This document shows, piece after piece, positions 1 through 14,900 of a stretch of 64,000 nt of DNA. The notes beneath the pieces were generated by a model that saw only the letters and a list, made by a program, of their open reading frames with translations, was not told the DNA's origin and made no database searches. The translations under genes were made by a program, and so were the position numbers. This DNA comes from Promerops cafer (taxonomy: Eukaryota > Chordata > Aves > Passeriformes > Nectariniidae), in contig VZSE01011604.1 of assembly GCA_013398275.1 (NCBI GenBank), positions 2,341,560 to 2,405,559 of the forward strand, read 5' to 3'. The number at the start of each line of letters is the position of its first letter. The first letter of the stretch is position 1.

Positions 1-2831
1 GGAGAGTTAATGAAAAGAGAAAGCATACTGACATTCCAAAGAGCTACCTCAGAAGACCTGATAAAGCTTCTTTTGAGATTTGCAACAGAAGTTTTAATGC
101 CATTTGATGCTGTGCTAATAATTTTAAATTTTTAATAAGCTGAGTGCTGTATTTAGGGAAAAATTAAGATCTAGGAAGTTGGTATGTTAAATAAATAAAA
201 ATTAAAAGTACTATGCTTAATTGGTATCCTTTTAAATAACCTAAAAGCTTTACTTAAATTTTTCCAATTTTGAACAAAAAGAAACTTTCAGAGCAGATTT
301 GTGAAGTATAATAAAACTTCACATTACATGTGAAGCTTAACATTGATAGTAAACGACCCATTTTTCTCCTCCTTTCCCATTCATTTAATTACTGTTTTGG
401 AACATTAAGTGCTCTCAAACTTATGTCAGGCACTTAACTCCGGCTGCTGATAAATTTGTCTAGAAAAGGATTTGGTCCTTGAAGTTAGTGTTTCAATAGA
501 CAACTTCAGCAGCAACACAACCTGTAAGTCACCTGCCTGCTCACCAATTTCTTAAAAAACACAGGGAATGTATGTTTCTTTCCTTATCAAACCAATGTAC
601 TCTCTAGAAATATATGTGTCTGTGCATATTAGTGTAATTAGTCACTGGTAAATATTCAGAGGCAGGCTTGAAGTGCTGTATCATAGGCAGGAGGGAATGA
701 TGAGAAAATAACAGCTTATGTTTCCATACAGCTGCTCCTCTAAAGCATTCCAAAGCCTTATTTTCTTTATAGGCAGCTAAAATGTTCACTTTCTCCAGGC
801 ACCAGCCATTTCTGAGTTGAAGCACAGCAGCTGTTGAATGCTTGACAGCAGTGCCACACAGTCAGGAGGGCCCGTTGACAAAATCATTTGTTTTCCTCTG
901 AGATAGCTGCATTTCAGATTTTGATGGAGGAAAACCAGAGCAGCTAAATATTATTTGCAGGAGCGCTTTGATGCTTTGATCACAAGCATATGGCAACAAA
1001 GTCTGCTCTGCAATCTATGCAGACAAAAAATTAAGACAACTGAAAGGAAGAATGGGTGTCTCTTTCCCAAATGTGATACTAAGGCACAGCAGGCTGACTA
1101 TATAGTCTTAGCCTATACCTGGATCATGTGAGGTCCAGGAAGGTTAATGTTTGTCTTCTCTCAGTGCACACAGAAACATAACTCATATCTAAATGAAAGA
1201 TTTTCATCCATTTGAAGAGGGATTTGCACGTCACATACCATACCACTTGAGGAACTCTTCCCTAACTGCTATGGAGGAACGATCACTTCATGGAGAAAGT
1301 TAGTTATAGTTGAGGGCTTAAGGGCAATAACAACCATCCCTTAATATATTTCATTTGGATCAAGGGAAATATATGCAAGTTTTCAGTACTCTGCAACTAG
1401 CATGAAGTAAAAATTAACACCAATGAGTTATGAAGGGTAAACATACAAACAAAAGACTGTATGATAATTTCTGAGCAGTCTGCAAGTAACACGTTGTTAA
1501 AACAGGTATAAGTCCAGGCTGTGTCCTGGACAATGGATACTGTCCAAGACAAGAGGCAAAGACTTGCAAGAATCACTTATTTTCCCCAGGCTTTCACCCA
1601 GAAATACCCAAATGATCAGCTTAAGACAGTAAAAATTCAAAATATTGCCTGTCCTGATGAATACTCAATGTCCCTTACAGGAATCATACTTTTTTCTGAA
1701 ATAGCACCTATCTGCTGAGGAAAAAGAAAACAGGCTGCAGTGAACCAGAAAGCAGCCTTCTCACATACAGTCAAAGAACTGGCTGCAAACCACTTATCAG
1801 ATCCTGAGGCAACAGACAGAAAAATGCTGGGTAGTAGGAAAAAAAAAAGCTATTTCAGTTCATGCAGTTTTGCTTCTGGAAAAATGAAAGGAAAACAACA
1901 GGCAGATTCTGGAGGTGATGGGGGCAGTGCTAGAGCAATAGCTACTACTTGGGACCAATCTATACAGCAGGAATTGACAGATAGCAATTTCATACCACAC
2001 TACAGTTTTCTCATGTTAATAGAGATGCAATTAAGCAAAAAAGACTGTGCAGATCAAGTCAGGTCATATTGTAAACTTCCATCTGCTGATGCAGAAAACC
2101 CCTCATATTATACTCCGTATCCATGTCGTACTTAATTTCTGGTATTGGCTGACTGGTTGCCTCATTACAAAAAAAAGAGCTCAGTCTGTTGATCAGCACA
2201 GCTACACCTGCTGTATCTGTAAATCCAAGAGCTCCCAGTGATATTCCCATATATTGTCAACTTCTATGCTAGTAAGCTCTCAAAGCATTTTCTTTGGCCT
2301 GTTCTCCCTGGCCAGCCCCAAGCTTCGTGTGGCAGCTGGAGCATTTAAGAGACTGCTCCCATCTTGTGAAGTTTAAAACAGCAGAGTGCTGACAGCCCAG
2401 GTGTTTCATTTATTTATACAGAATCATACAACAATTTTTAGTTCCTTCAAAGTTAAATCATATCTCTGAAGAACAGGATTTTTCAGAGGTACAAGACTCA
2501 AAGCATGGTGTTCTCTCACAGTTCTTTAAGTGTGATCATGAAGGCATCGAACCATTCACAAACTTAATTTCTTTTAGGGTTTTTGTGCCCGAGATTTCAT
2601 TTGCAATAATGTTATTTTACTATCTGCAGTGGTGTTATTGTGTTTTGAACTGGCATAACAGAAAAAAATCCACATTATTTAAATAAAATTGTGGTAATGA
2701 AAAACCTTATTACTAAAGTTGTTAGGATGAAATATTAGATAGTTTCTCATGTTAAAAAGGTACAATTGTTCTATAAACCCCACAGTCTAGCCAGGCAATA
2801 GCTCCCCTGCAAATCTGTTCTGAATAGTTAC
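1..2831 (-). other. ABCA13 intron, 5' part only
   Basis: At least 2.8 kb of intron downstream of the Q-loop exon. I looked for the next NBD2 exon (signature GGTKRKLS-type and Walker B DEPSSGMDP-type sequence) on the minus strand and did not find it, so it lies outside the window. AT-rich with chance ORFs on both strands. Confidence 0.75.
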
Positions 2832-2982
2832 CTTATGGATATCCTGCTTTGGAATTCCACGCAGTGTGCAGTAATAATAAAGATGCTCCCAACCTGTTAA
2901 AAGCTCATCCAGGGCATCTTGCTGTGGACAATATCCAATAAGAATACCTTCAGAGCTAGCAGAGAGTATATCCATTTCAGAC
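2832..2982 (-). CDS. ABCA13: ABCA13 exon, Q-loop region of NBD2
   Basis: This 151-bp exon runs from phase 2 to phase 0. It encodes GSEMDILSASSEGILIGYCP, then QQDALDELLTGWEHLYYY and CTLRGIPKQDIHK. The CPQQDALDELLTGWEHL segment contains the Q-loop and is the strongest evidence for ABCA13 over ABCA12, which has a different DAL.DL.T.EEHL context as I remember it. The acceptor is TTCTTTAAACAG and the donor AAG|GTAACT. The signature motif, Walker B and H-loop should lie in the next exons, beyond position 1. Confidence 0.98.
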
Positions 2983-5900
2983 CTGTTTAAAGAACAAGAA
3001 AAAATATTTTAATGTTTTTTAACAAATCCCATGGCCCTGGGTCCCACACTTGGGATACAAGACAAACACACATAAGCTCAAGTCTGCAGACAAAGGAGTT
3101 TGAATCTCTTTGCCGTGGCTACTTAGTGCAGCACCACTCACACACACACTGCACACTTTTTGTCCCTTTGGGTTAGCACAGCCACCTGCATATCACCATC
3201 GTGACAGCATGTGTGGCAAGGTCAACAGACCAACACATGAAGAATAGATGTCCATGAGAATTAATGCTCACCAGTTTTACTTCTCTTATCTTTTGGTAGT
3301 ACCTGGTCTAAGGAGACACGTTTCAAACCACATAGTGCTCATATAGGATGTTATACTATGATGTACATAGTATAGTATATACCATATTATATTTGTATCA
3401 ATCACATTGAATATTGAAGGGGAAGGACTTGAGAGAGAGGGAAATGTTGCTGTGTATTCTTTGTGTGCCTATGACCACACGTACGCATGCGTGCATCCTC
3501 TAAACAACAAGAGTAAAACAAAACACAGGACATTAAAGCCTAGTAACTTAAAAGACAATACAGGAAAAAGTATAAAATTATCCTGATTTAAGAGAATGTG
3601 GCCTTCCCTTTGTAGCTCTACAGCATTACTTGAAATTACATTCATTGCTAAGAAGCAAGCTTGATTGCAAGGGTGTCTCATTACCCATAATGACACTAAA
3701 TCTATCCTATTTATTCCAACATCTAATTCAACACTCAATGATGCTGATTTACATGTACAGAAAGACCTGTCAAAATGAAGACACTTAATAATAAAAAAAT
3801 CTGAGCATTGAAAGAAATAAGTTTCAAAAGATTCTGAGTAACAGAATGTTTTTCCTCTTAGTGGTTTTCTACATTTCTGATTAAAAGAACTAAATATATG
3901 ATTAATCATTTAGACACAAAGTAAGTGCATAAACTGCAGGATCTACAAATACCAGCACTAGTGAAAATATAAATATGTATCTCCTGTTAACAAGATTCAG
4001 GAGTCTGGGAAGAAGAATTTCCACATTTTACATAATGAACCACAGCATGAAAATATATTTTAATGCTATCAAAAGATAAATTAACATGATTATGGCAAAC
4101 CTTGCCATGGACTAATTAGAATGGTCCTTTGCTGTTAATGGCAAAGATATAAAATCATGGTATCTTGGTTGGTTTGGATGGTGCTATGTAAGTTATCTGC
4201 TTGTAGACACCTCTCTAAACAAAGAGTTAGCAAAAAGTAGAAGGGTGATAGGGGAAAGAGGATAATAGAAGTGTTCCTCATTATTTTATATCCACTTGTA
4301 GGACATTTTCAATGAAGTATATACAGAATTTTTACTGTCTCAGTTTCCAACCATACCTATGGCAAATTAAATCCTTTTGCAATAGTCATCTTTATGATAA
4401 GATATGGATTGAATAATGCTGATCTTTTTGTATATCCAGTCAGAAGCAGTGGATTCCTTATTTACTTAATTCTAACATAGCAAAATACTATTCACAGTGA
4501 AATGTTATCTAGATGCTGTCAAACATAGAGACGTGTCTGAGGTTTGTTTTGCTAGGAAGATTCATGCACAAGGGGGTTTTTTTGGGTGCAGCTGCTGTCT
4601 TTTGAGAAACAAGAGACTGGGCTTTTGGTAATATGCCAAGTTCAATCAGAAGAGAACAAATCGCACTCATGGGTAATTTCAGGGACATTTACTCAGCATG
4701 AACCCTGTAACTGGATAGAAACATCTTGTCTGCAATGGGCCCCTAACATGAAGAACAAAAAGTTAAATACGGACAGCTGCCAAAAAACAACAGACATCTA
4801 TTGTTCTTTAGCTAGAAGTATACTGGAGCATCCTTACTCAGTTTGCATCCAGAAATAAAAAGTGTTTTCAGTGCTAATTGTACACAGAGGGTTCTGGTGC
4901 TTTGCCTATGTAAAACACCCAGTCTTAGGTGAACTGTATCCCACCCACTGACCTTTATCTTTCAGAAAGTGAGGGCAAAGTGAGAATGCATTATTTAATA
5001 TTCTTGGTCAGTTTAGTTCCTTATCTTGCAACTTTATCCATTAATGCTGACCCTGAACACTTCAAGACTTCCCATTAACAAAGAGATTCCACTGTATTCA
5101 CTAAAGAACTCATTAACCTTTCCACCTCACTCCTCCCCCTCATCTCCATATCTGTCAAATCAAAAACAATCCAACCAGAAGACCACAAAAAAAAAGCCAT
5201 ATTAGGATTCTTATCTTTTAATCAGACTTTTTTTCTTTAATGTGAAATCTTCCTTAAGATTTCTTTAATCTCTAATTTCTATAATGCCTCGTCTTCCCTC
5301 ATCAACATCACAGAGTAGATTTCCAAATCAAAATTCTGGACATTATCATTCAGTTCTGTTCAGCCCGGTCCTAAGCTTTTTCTGAAGATATAAACAATAT
5401 AAATAAACAACAGATGAAAGGAAAACACATTACAATTTTTAATTATAGTAGGTATTGTACAACAGAAGACAAGGTCCCATCTTAGGAAATTGATTTTCCT
5501 TGAAACTCAGTTAATCTCTCAGATTTCATTTTTTATGGGTCTAAATTAAATTAACATTTCAAGTAGTGATGGCATGATAACAGAAAATCTTCTCAGTAAA
5601 TTATATACTGTAAATACTTTTTCTTTTTTTAATTTCTGATCTGATTCATTAAACTAATTATAATCCTCTTTTTCCATAACAAACATCATCATATATGCTA
5701 TTATCAGAATTAAATTAGAAATATATTTTATAATATTTTCTGAAATATAGATTAACATGCAGTGAAACACCGATTCTTTTTTTCTCAAGCTAGAGAAAAA
5801 CAGCCATTTGTTTTCTGCCCAATTATTATCAGGATGCCATAATTTTTCACTAGACTATTCACATTACAAGACATACAGGAGGAAAAAATCAGCTCATTTT

Positions 5901-8900
5901 ATACATAGAGAGAAAGAACACATAAGTATGGATTCCAACTCTTCTCAGGCTTTTGTCCATAGTACAGTACACACAATGAAATCTAGTGTAATATCTAAAA
6001 ACTATAGGGAGGAAAACAGGCTTTTACACTAATACACAACTTTCTGTATCTTTATAATAACACGGCAAACTTCTTATGTTTAAATTCTGACAGTAATTTT
6101 GATTATATCATCTGATCAAGTTAAGATATAGAACATTTTCTCCTTCATTTTTAGACTACATCCTTATGCTCAGTCAATACTTCCCCTTGTTAGTTAAGTT
6201 TTCCTTTAGAGTGAACAGCTGCAACAAATGACATCACCAGAATATTTCCAGAAATCTTTATATTTTAAATATAGTTTTTTAAGTTGCAGAATTGCATTTC
6301 TAGGACTCCTTTAGAAATGGTCAACAGAACATCTGGCATCCTCAAGAAAAATAGTGGAGTCTAGCACTTGAAACATGGAAGACTTTCTATTCCATCTCTG
6401 TCTCAGTACTTTGGTGTGAATCATGATATTTTGGTGCAAGACATCCTGAGAAAACATCCAGGACTCAATAAGACTTTTCTCACTATGGAGTGCTCATCTT
6501 CTAGTTTTGTACTATTGAGAAAATAAACTTGCCAGATTTTCAAGATACTGGGATCATAAACTAAAATCAGAGTATAGAAAATTTTTGATTCAAAGTTGTT
6601 CCTCCACTGACCATTTCAAGGCTTTTTGCATTAATCTGTTTATTCTGAGTGCTTAAAGAAAACCCCACAATCTGATTACAGGTTATATGAGGGTGGCATG
6701 GGGCACTCCAGTCAGAAAGCCTTTGCTGACACTGAAAAGAAACAACCGCTGGGATGAGTGGATATGATCTTGGACAAAACCTGTTTCCGTCTCCTGTATA
6801 AACTGGACCTGCAGTTTCCAGAAGGCCAGTGGCTATTGCAGAACTAGATTTGGATCTTGTTGGTTACAAAGGTTACCACCAACACTAGGTGGTTGTGGGC
6901 TGGCATTCAAAGGTAAGCCTCAGTGCTGGGTTTCCAGAGACAGTTTAGTACCCCTGATAACAGTCTTATGGCTGGTTTTGGAAAAATTGTTTCGCTTTTG
7001 GCTCCACTGTGTTCTTTGTTTCACTTTTATATGCTTTTTCTGCAGTTTTTCAATGCAATTAAATGCAGTGATATATATGGTACTTAGAATATCACACATA
7101 CATCTGCTTCTGCAGAGAGATAAATTCCATTAATTAGTCAAAATTAAATATAAATTTACAAATTGCAAAAGTACTTACACATTTCATTGTACTCATAACT
7201 GCACATTGAATTCAGTGCATACTAATGCTCAATTAACATTACAAAAAATCAAGGTTAAAATATAATTAATGTAACTATAGTTTCATTATAATTAGACTAA
7301 TTATACTGATATACAGTGTAAAAACAGCCATTTCAGCCATTATATTGATGTAAATTTATTCTTCCTTTCAAGTTAAGCTATTTGAACTACATTTTTAATT
7401 ATTTATCAGGATGAATATCATACCTATCAAAAGAGTTGAAGTCCTAGCTATAAAGAAATATTTTACTTTTCCCTCTTTGTAGAGCAGTTCTTTGGTTCTA
7501 TGACTTTGTAATCCAACAGTTGAGATGACTGACACTTAATTCAAATAGGATGGGGAATTGCTGTCATGGAGGATGTCTGTGCAGAAGGAAGATGGAAATT
7601 CATGGGAGATAAATTAATTACAGGAGGAAGACTGCCAAATGCTTCGGTCCTTGATGGGGCAACTTATGAACAAGATGTCACCCGCTTTATCTATTTTTTG
7701 CATATGCATTCAGCTACATTCCAAGTATGAACTTAAAGTCATCTCTATTCAGCAAAGTACAACAGAAAAGATTGCAAAATAGAGGGCACCAAAAAGGCAA
7801 ATAAACTACCAGTCACATTATTCATTATTTTACATTGACCTTGCCATGACACTTAAAAGGATTTTGACACTTTCTCTTCAAAGCCGTGTTTAACTCTTTT
7901 CACTTTAGAGATGTTTTATGGCAGAATCACTAAAGAGGGTTTAAACACAAGTATAGAAAGGGAAAGAAAACAAAGCTTGGCCAAAGTACACACAAACACA
8001 AAAAAGTGGAACAGATGTACAGCATCTGCTGATACATTAGCCCAGCAGACATTCAAGGACTGTGAAGACTTACTTTGTTCTCCTTTGTTATACCACTTTG
8101 TTAAGTGTCAGCTTTTCTTTGTACATATTTAATGCAGACCTTACTTCTTCAAGCTGTTTGACAGAAAAAGTAACTACAAAAATGTTTACAGTTTCATACA
8201 CTACCTTTCATTTAGACAGCTCCCACATTGGTGGCAATCTAGTTATGGCAGTAGAGCCAAGCTTGAGATAATTTTAGTCCATTTTTACTCTTGTAGAGCA
8301 ACAGCTGTTGCTCAGAGCTACAGACAGCACAAAGAACTCTTCTAATTGTCAAGCAGACCATGCAGTTAATTATTAAACATATTTAAGCTTTGCAACTCTT
8401 TAAAAGCCTGTTGGTCTCTTAATGTCTTGTAAAACCATACTTTCTAAATACAAGTAAACAAATGTTATTAAAATAATCGACTTTCTAGTAATTATCCTTT
8501 TTTCTTTTGATATTTCTGCCCCTTATGAAAGGTACTGCTGGTACTTTGCTATCACTATTTCATTTCCAAACCTTCTGAAGTAACGGTTTCAATGCTGCCT
8601 TTTTCTTTGACACTCATCAATACTGGGGTGGCAAATATCCCTAATATGGAAACACACTTTCTAAAAGCTAATTACTTCTCTGTTTCATTTGCACAGATAT
8701 GTCACTGCTAACACCAATATTAATATTAATGAGGTACACAAAACAATAAAAAAGTAAAATCCCCTGTGAAAGGCATTGTCTTCACATGATTGGCTGTGGT
8801 TGGTGAAAAATTCCTGTTACTTCTCTGACTGGACTATTTTAATCACATAACAGTAACAACGAGAACGGGCCTGCAAAGGTTATATATGCTGTCTAAAACA

Positions 8901-11900
8901 TTTTCTGCAGAGGGATATGAAAATTTTAAAAAACTAGGCTTTTTGTAGACTGCTTGGCTTGTATGCTCTAAATGCGCGTTGGTCACACAAATTGTAGGAT
9001 ATGAAGTTCAGGCACATAGTGCTTTTTAAATATCCTCTTAATTTGTAGTGTATCAAAAAGAGAAAACCCCAGTTAAAACAGATCAGAAGCCTTCTGTCTC
9101 CCAAAATCATTTCCCCATCAAAGTAGGCCAGGAAATCCAATTTGCAGAAAAGATGAAGTTGGCTCCAGTATTTAACATTCCCACTTAATGACACAATGAC
9201 TTGTGAATCGCAGTGATACTGAAAACTAACACACATAACACCTAGCTTCTATGGATTTTATTAGCTTTTGTTATGAAAAGAGACATAGATCTCTCTCAGA
9301 TTCTTAGGAATAACCTCAATTTTTGTGTTATTAAGCATTCAGCAAACAACCAACGTAGAGGCCAAGAAATCTTTTAAAAGTACTTGAAGAATGTGAATCT
9401 GCTCTTATGCCCTGTTGAAAAGGAAGTTACTTCTCAGAAGTATATTTTTTGAATTTCTTTGAGACTATAGCGCAGTTCCTTGAATACAAGTTGATTGTTG
9501 GTATGTGAGGCTCTTTCTCTATTACCCTCCGTACTTCCAAGATGTTTTAGGTTGACCTTTCAAAAATTCTACTTTGAGTTCAAGTTATACCTTTGAAAAA
9601 TCTCATCTTCCATTTCTAGAATTCATGTTGTTCCAAGGTGCAATAGCTGTCCAATAAAATTCAAGGCCATTATCAGAGCACCTGCCTCAAAAACACACCC
9701 CTGACTTCATTTTAAATTCAGTGTCAATCAGGAAAATGTATGCATGTATTTGTTTGGTTTTTTGTTTGGTTTCTTTGGTTTTTAATTTGTTTTTAAACCA
9801 GAAACTTTCAAGCATAGTTATTCAAGGAAATGGAAATTGTTATGAATTAACGATTTTCTGCATGGAATAAAATAAGTTAGGTTCTCCAATGCTTAGAATA
9901 GTAATTTTACATACTCATTTAATTATTTGATCATGAAGAATACATCATCAAGGTAGGGTTAGATTAGATGTTAGGAAGAAATTCTTTACTGTGAGGGTGG
10001 TGAGTCATGGGAACAGGTTCCCCTGAGAAGCCGTGGATGCTGCATCCCTGGAAGTGTTCAAGGTTAGAAGTAACTTTGATTAAGCTGGTCTAGTGGAAAG
10101 TGTCCCTGCCCATGGAGGGGGGTTGGAACTACATGATCTTAAAGGTCCATTCCAACCCAAACCATTTTATGATTCTGTGAAGGGTCCATCAGACTACAGT
10201 ATCTGGTCATTTCACAGATAAGTCCTCTGGTGACAGAGGACAAAAGGTGTGTTCTTTCCAGTCAAACCCAAAAGAGGTGAGCTCTACATCTAAGCTGCAT
10301 TATTCATCACGAATAGGTATCAGGGGTAATGCTTTTATGGCATCTCCTTCATGATGCAAATTTTAAACAAAAAATCTAGTTCTGCTGACCAAGAAATATT
10401 CTGCAGCTGTGATCAGCTCCTGCTTTCTTTGGCTAACTGTCTCTGCCAGGAACACCAGACTTCTGAGTACACTATCAGAGTAGGAAAAGGAGAAGCCTTC
10501 GTACCATAATATCCTCTTTCCTTCATTTATCTGAGTCATAAATGTAAATCAATCCACCTAAAATTTCCTGCAATTAGTAATTTTAGTCATTCTTAGCTGC
10601 TGAGGAATGGCTCTCCAGAGCTGTTGTAGTGTACCATCTCACCTCTGGAAGAGCCAGCAAACTTGCCTCTTAGTGATTTTCAGGAGTACAGCAACACAAT
10701 GCACCGTGATCTGCCCAACAGCAGTTTCCAAAATATGAAGCAAGGAACAAAGTCAGGAGGGACATAAATTTCTTCTCACAGCCTCAAATTGTTTGCTTCT
10801 CTAAGTTTAGCTACTGTATGTAAAATAGCAGCTCTTGCTTAAGATTGCCTTCTTGAATTAGTTAAGTTTTGAAAACTTGGGAATATGGGATTTACACTCC
10901 CTTCAGCCCCTGCAAACACAAAAAGTCCATAAACTCGATTGACACCACCATAATACAAGGTGATAATTAATGTTGTCAAGGGTATTTTGTACACTGAAAT
11001 TCAATCATCTATGGCTTTCTCTCAAGCCTCCTAAATGTGTCAAACTTCATTACCTACGTTTTAGTTTATGGTAAATAACATTGCATCTTAATATATGCTT
11101 TCATGTTGGATTTATAAAACACAGTATGGGAAATGAAAGTGACACACACAATGTCCAGGGACAGCATTTAGCCTACTGTCAAAAGCCAGTAGCTGGCTAG
11201 TTGACCTCAGAAGCATTTTTATCTGTTTTACCACAGGTACATAGCAACACAACTGATAAAAGGAATCCAGGCATTGTTGAATTGTTTTGTATTTTTTTTT
11301 TCAATTATCTTAGGGGGTTCTAAAAAAACATCTAGTAGTCAGCAAACATACTGTAAGTGTCAATGTATATAATAATAATTTATATTCTTATAACATTATA
11401 TTTGCTTTCAAGTAGATGTTAATTTTTTGGAATTGTCACACCAGATCAAATCATTTGCCCAAATACAGACCTGGGACATTGGACATTGCACAGGGACAGC
11501 TATATGTGATCCATGGATGCAGAGGTGAGATCCAAGGCAAGTCCCATTAAAATCTACAGCAAAATACTGCTCAGAATCCAAACAAAACATGGGAGCTTAA
11601 ATGTCCTTGTGGCAACAATATTTCATTAAAAAAAAAAAATTACAAATAATTTTATATCTCCAAATCTCATATCCTCTTCAGACTCATGCTATAAACTTCT
11701 GACCTCCATTATATCCTGGTACAAAGCCATCCATCAGTTCCAAAGAATAAGAAATGTTGATTTTTATCTAATTTTAAATCACTTCTGTTATTTTTAGTTT
11801 TCCTTAATGTCTGAAAATTTTTGTCCTCTGTTTAAGATGGAAAATTATAAAAATAAAAATGTCTGGAAAATTATGAATTAAAACAACCATCTAAAAGTCT

Positions 11901-14900
11901 CTCTAACCATTTTAAAGTCTCACTCACTCCACTTCTTCTCTTAATAATTTTTCCAAAATGTTTGGTTTTTTCAAATCATTTCTGCTTTATGATCAGCATT
12001 GTTTTATGAGTTGCTATGAAGTATAATGAAAACCACACTGAAGTGAAATTATGTTTGATACTGGTGATATTGTCCATTTCAAAAGTGCATATTTTCCAGA
12101 AAACTGAATTTCACAGTGACTGAAGCTACTTATTCTTTGGAGTTAAATCTGATGTTCATTATCTTTGTAAAGAAGTAAGGAAACTCTGACCTATGAAAGC
12201 ATTTGATTTCTAAACCAAAGAAATGTAACTTGCCATGTTGAAAATTCAAAAATTCTTCCTTTAAAAATTTCTTAATTAAACCCTTGACCTGTCCTTTCCC
12301 AAAATATATTTTGAAATGTACATCATTTAGGAAAAGAAAAGAGCCCAAAATCCATTTATATATGTGTATATACATATTTACTACTGACTGAAAGAAATAG
12401 CTTTCTTTCCCCTCCAGTTTTACTGGGAAAAATAAAAAAGTATTGGTTACATCTAACCCAAAGTCCATTATTCATTTGTTACTTCATCAGAATCATAAAT
12501 CTCACCAATACTACCTCTTTTTTTTTTTTTTAATTACATAGCATATTGATCAAGTAATTAACTAATTACTCTAAAGTACATAAGTGTAAGAAAATATTCT
12601 AAAATTACCCACTTGAAGCACTGCTCATCTGCCGAAGCCTGGAAAACTTTCAGTGCAGTACTTGTAGGGAGATATATGTCCATGCATTTTAACATATGTT
12701 AAGATTTTCTTTTTTTAAGTTTTAAAAATATGTATGTTAAGTCTTCTTAGAGTTTCTCTTTTGCTACCAGACATGTTTATTCTCAATTAACAGAGCTGTC
12801 AAACAGAATTAAATAATGCTAAAATGCTTTTCCACAGAGACTTAACAGCAACAAAGCAATATGCATTTAAAAGGGAACAAAATAGGTCCCTAGAGTACAG
12901 TATAAAGGACTGAAGACATGCTGAGTCTTTGATCATGTGCATTATCAATTAGCACTATTCTGATCAAACCCTGTGTTATTTACCCCGTAGGAGTCCTGAT
13001 AACAGCACGTCCTGCAGATGGGATGATATCTCCAGTCAGCATCTTAAATGTTGTGCTTTTCCCAGCTCCATTTGTTCCCAGGAGTCCAAAACACTATCAG
13101 AGATATTAAAAAAAAAAAAAAATCATCAATATGCTATACTGAAAAAATAAGAAATACTACCCCTTCAAATTCCTCCTCTTTCCACGTTTCCTATTATATG
13201 TCTGTAAGAAACTGTATATGGATATAATGTGTGTGCAAATTCCCTTTTCCCACAGAAAATTAGTTTTAAAAAACATCATACTGATCATATTTTGATTACA
13301 CCCCCCCCCAATTATTAAAGTTACTTATTTAGGATTTTAGCCCTCCTCCAAACCCTGTCCATCAATCAAACTCATTATTTATCCATATTATTAGTAAATG
13401 CTACATTTGAACAGGAGGATTTTGGGTCCTGCTTCCAAACCCTGGATATCCATCCATAGAGTCATTATTTCCAAGCTTCTCATGAGCTGCTTCACTGTAC
13501 AAGTGAACACCAAACATCCGAGAGACACACCCATTTTGAACCCTTATTTCAGGCTCCTAGCTGCAATAACTTAATGCTTAAGCTAGGATAGGATTCATAT
13601 TAAGTCTACACACAGCCCTTTATGATTTTGAAATACTTTTTTCATAAACTTTCTTATTGATTGATAGGCTTTAATCAACAATAACATCCTCCTGTTGCCT
13701 CAGTTACCCAACAGCTGATCAGTAAGTAGCAGGACTGCATCTGTGCTGCCATGTGCAAGTTTCTCAGATCTTCCAATTTTATATTTGCAACCAAGAAAAG
13801 TCTTTGCTTTCTTAGTAGTTTAGAAACTAATAGCTGTAATTCCCCAAACCATTCAAATAATGAATAAAGCCCCCAAACACAAACATGTTCAGCACTAAAT
13901 TTTGATTTATTGAAATAGTTTATTGAAATACTTTGCTATATTCAAATGTACTGTGATGATTTCAGCATGGGAACTAAAAGAGTGCTGTGGTAAAAAATTC
14001 AGGATGCAGGCCATGGTTTACTATTGAGTTGGGTATTCTGTTTTGTCTTTGAACACTAAACTGCTATGCTCCTTACTTGCTTTTTATGTTAGCCTAAAGT
14101 ACAGTAATTTTGTAAAGATAGGCAAGTAAAAAAATTAAGACTCTAACGAATGTTTAGCCAAAAATAAATGACCAGTTGCTTCTTCAGCACCACCAGAGTT
14201 TCTGCTTTTACCCAGTTATTGATTTTCAGTAGTTACTACAACTGAAATTTTTCTGCTGCTATCTACAGGCCTTTCACTGTAGACACACTGAGTATGTCTC
14301 AACAATAGCTCGGAATAAAGTGTTACTTTATAAAAGGGGAAAATGAAAGACCCCTTTACCTCTCCTCTTGGTATGCCCAAGCTTATGTTTTTCACAGCTG
14401 TGTTCTTCTTACTGAAACCTCCGTAACACTTCCTGAGGTTGTACAGAACTAGGACATCATTACCAGTTCTTCCACCGAAGAGTCTCTGTCGCTCCATTTC
14501 TACATCAACATCTTCTGAAGGGCTGTCCGTGCCGTTAGCTGAGCAGTGGCCCCTACAACAGAGGATGATAATAAGTGATACATGGAAAATTGGTCATTGC
14601 TGCACTCTGCATAACTCCTATTTTCCTGGTTGTAATCCCTTAGGACTTGGTGATCAATTCTCATCAGAATTCAAGGGAAAACAACTACTTGTATTTTTTC
14701 TGTAGTTTGCATTAATTCAGGTACACCATGTTATCAGATGTGTTTATCTTCAGTTGTTCAAAGGACCACACCATTTTCTTTCTCCAAAAATTAGTTCAGT
14801 GCCCACTGCGGCAGAATACAAATGATAGCACACCTTGGTTTCCAGAGGAGATCCCAATGAAGGAAAAGACGTAAAAGAAGTAGTAGTGTTCCCTGAAGGG

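Noticed and set aside
4586..4858. Plus-strand 90-residue ORF.
   Set aside because: No recognisable domain or splice context; treated as chance in AT-rich intron.
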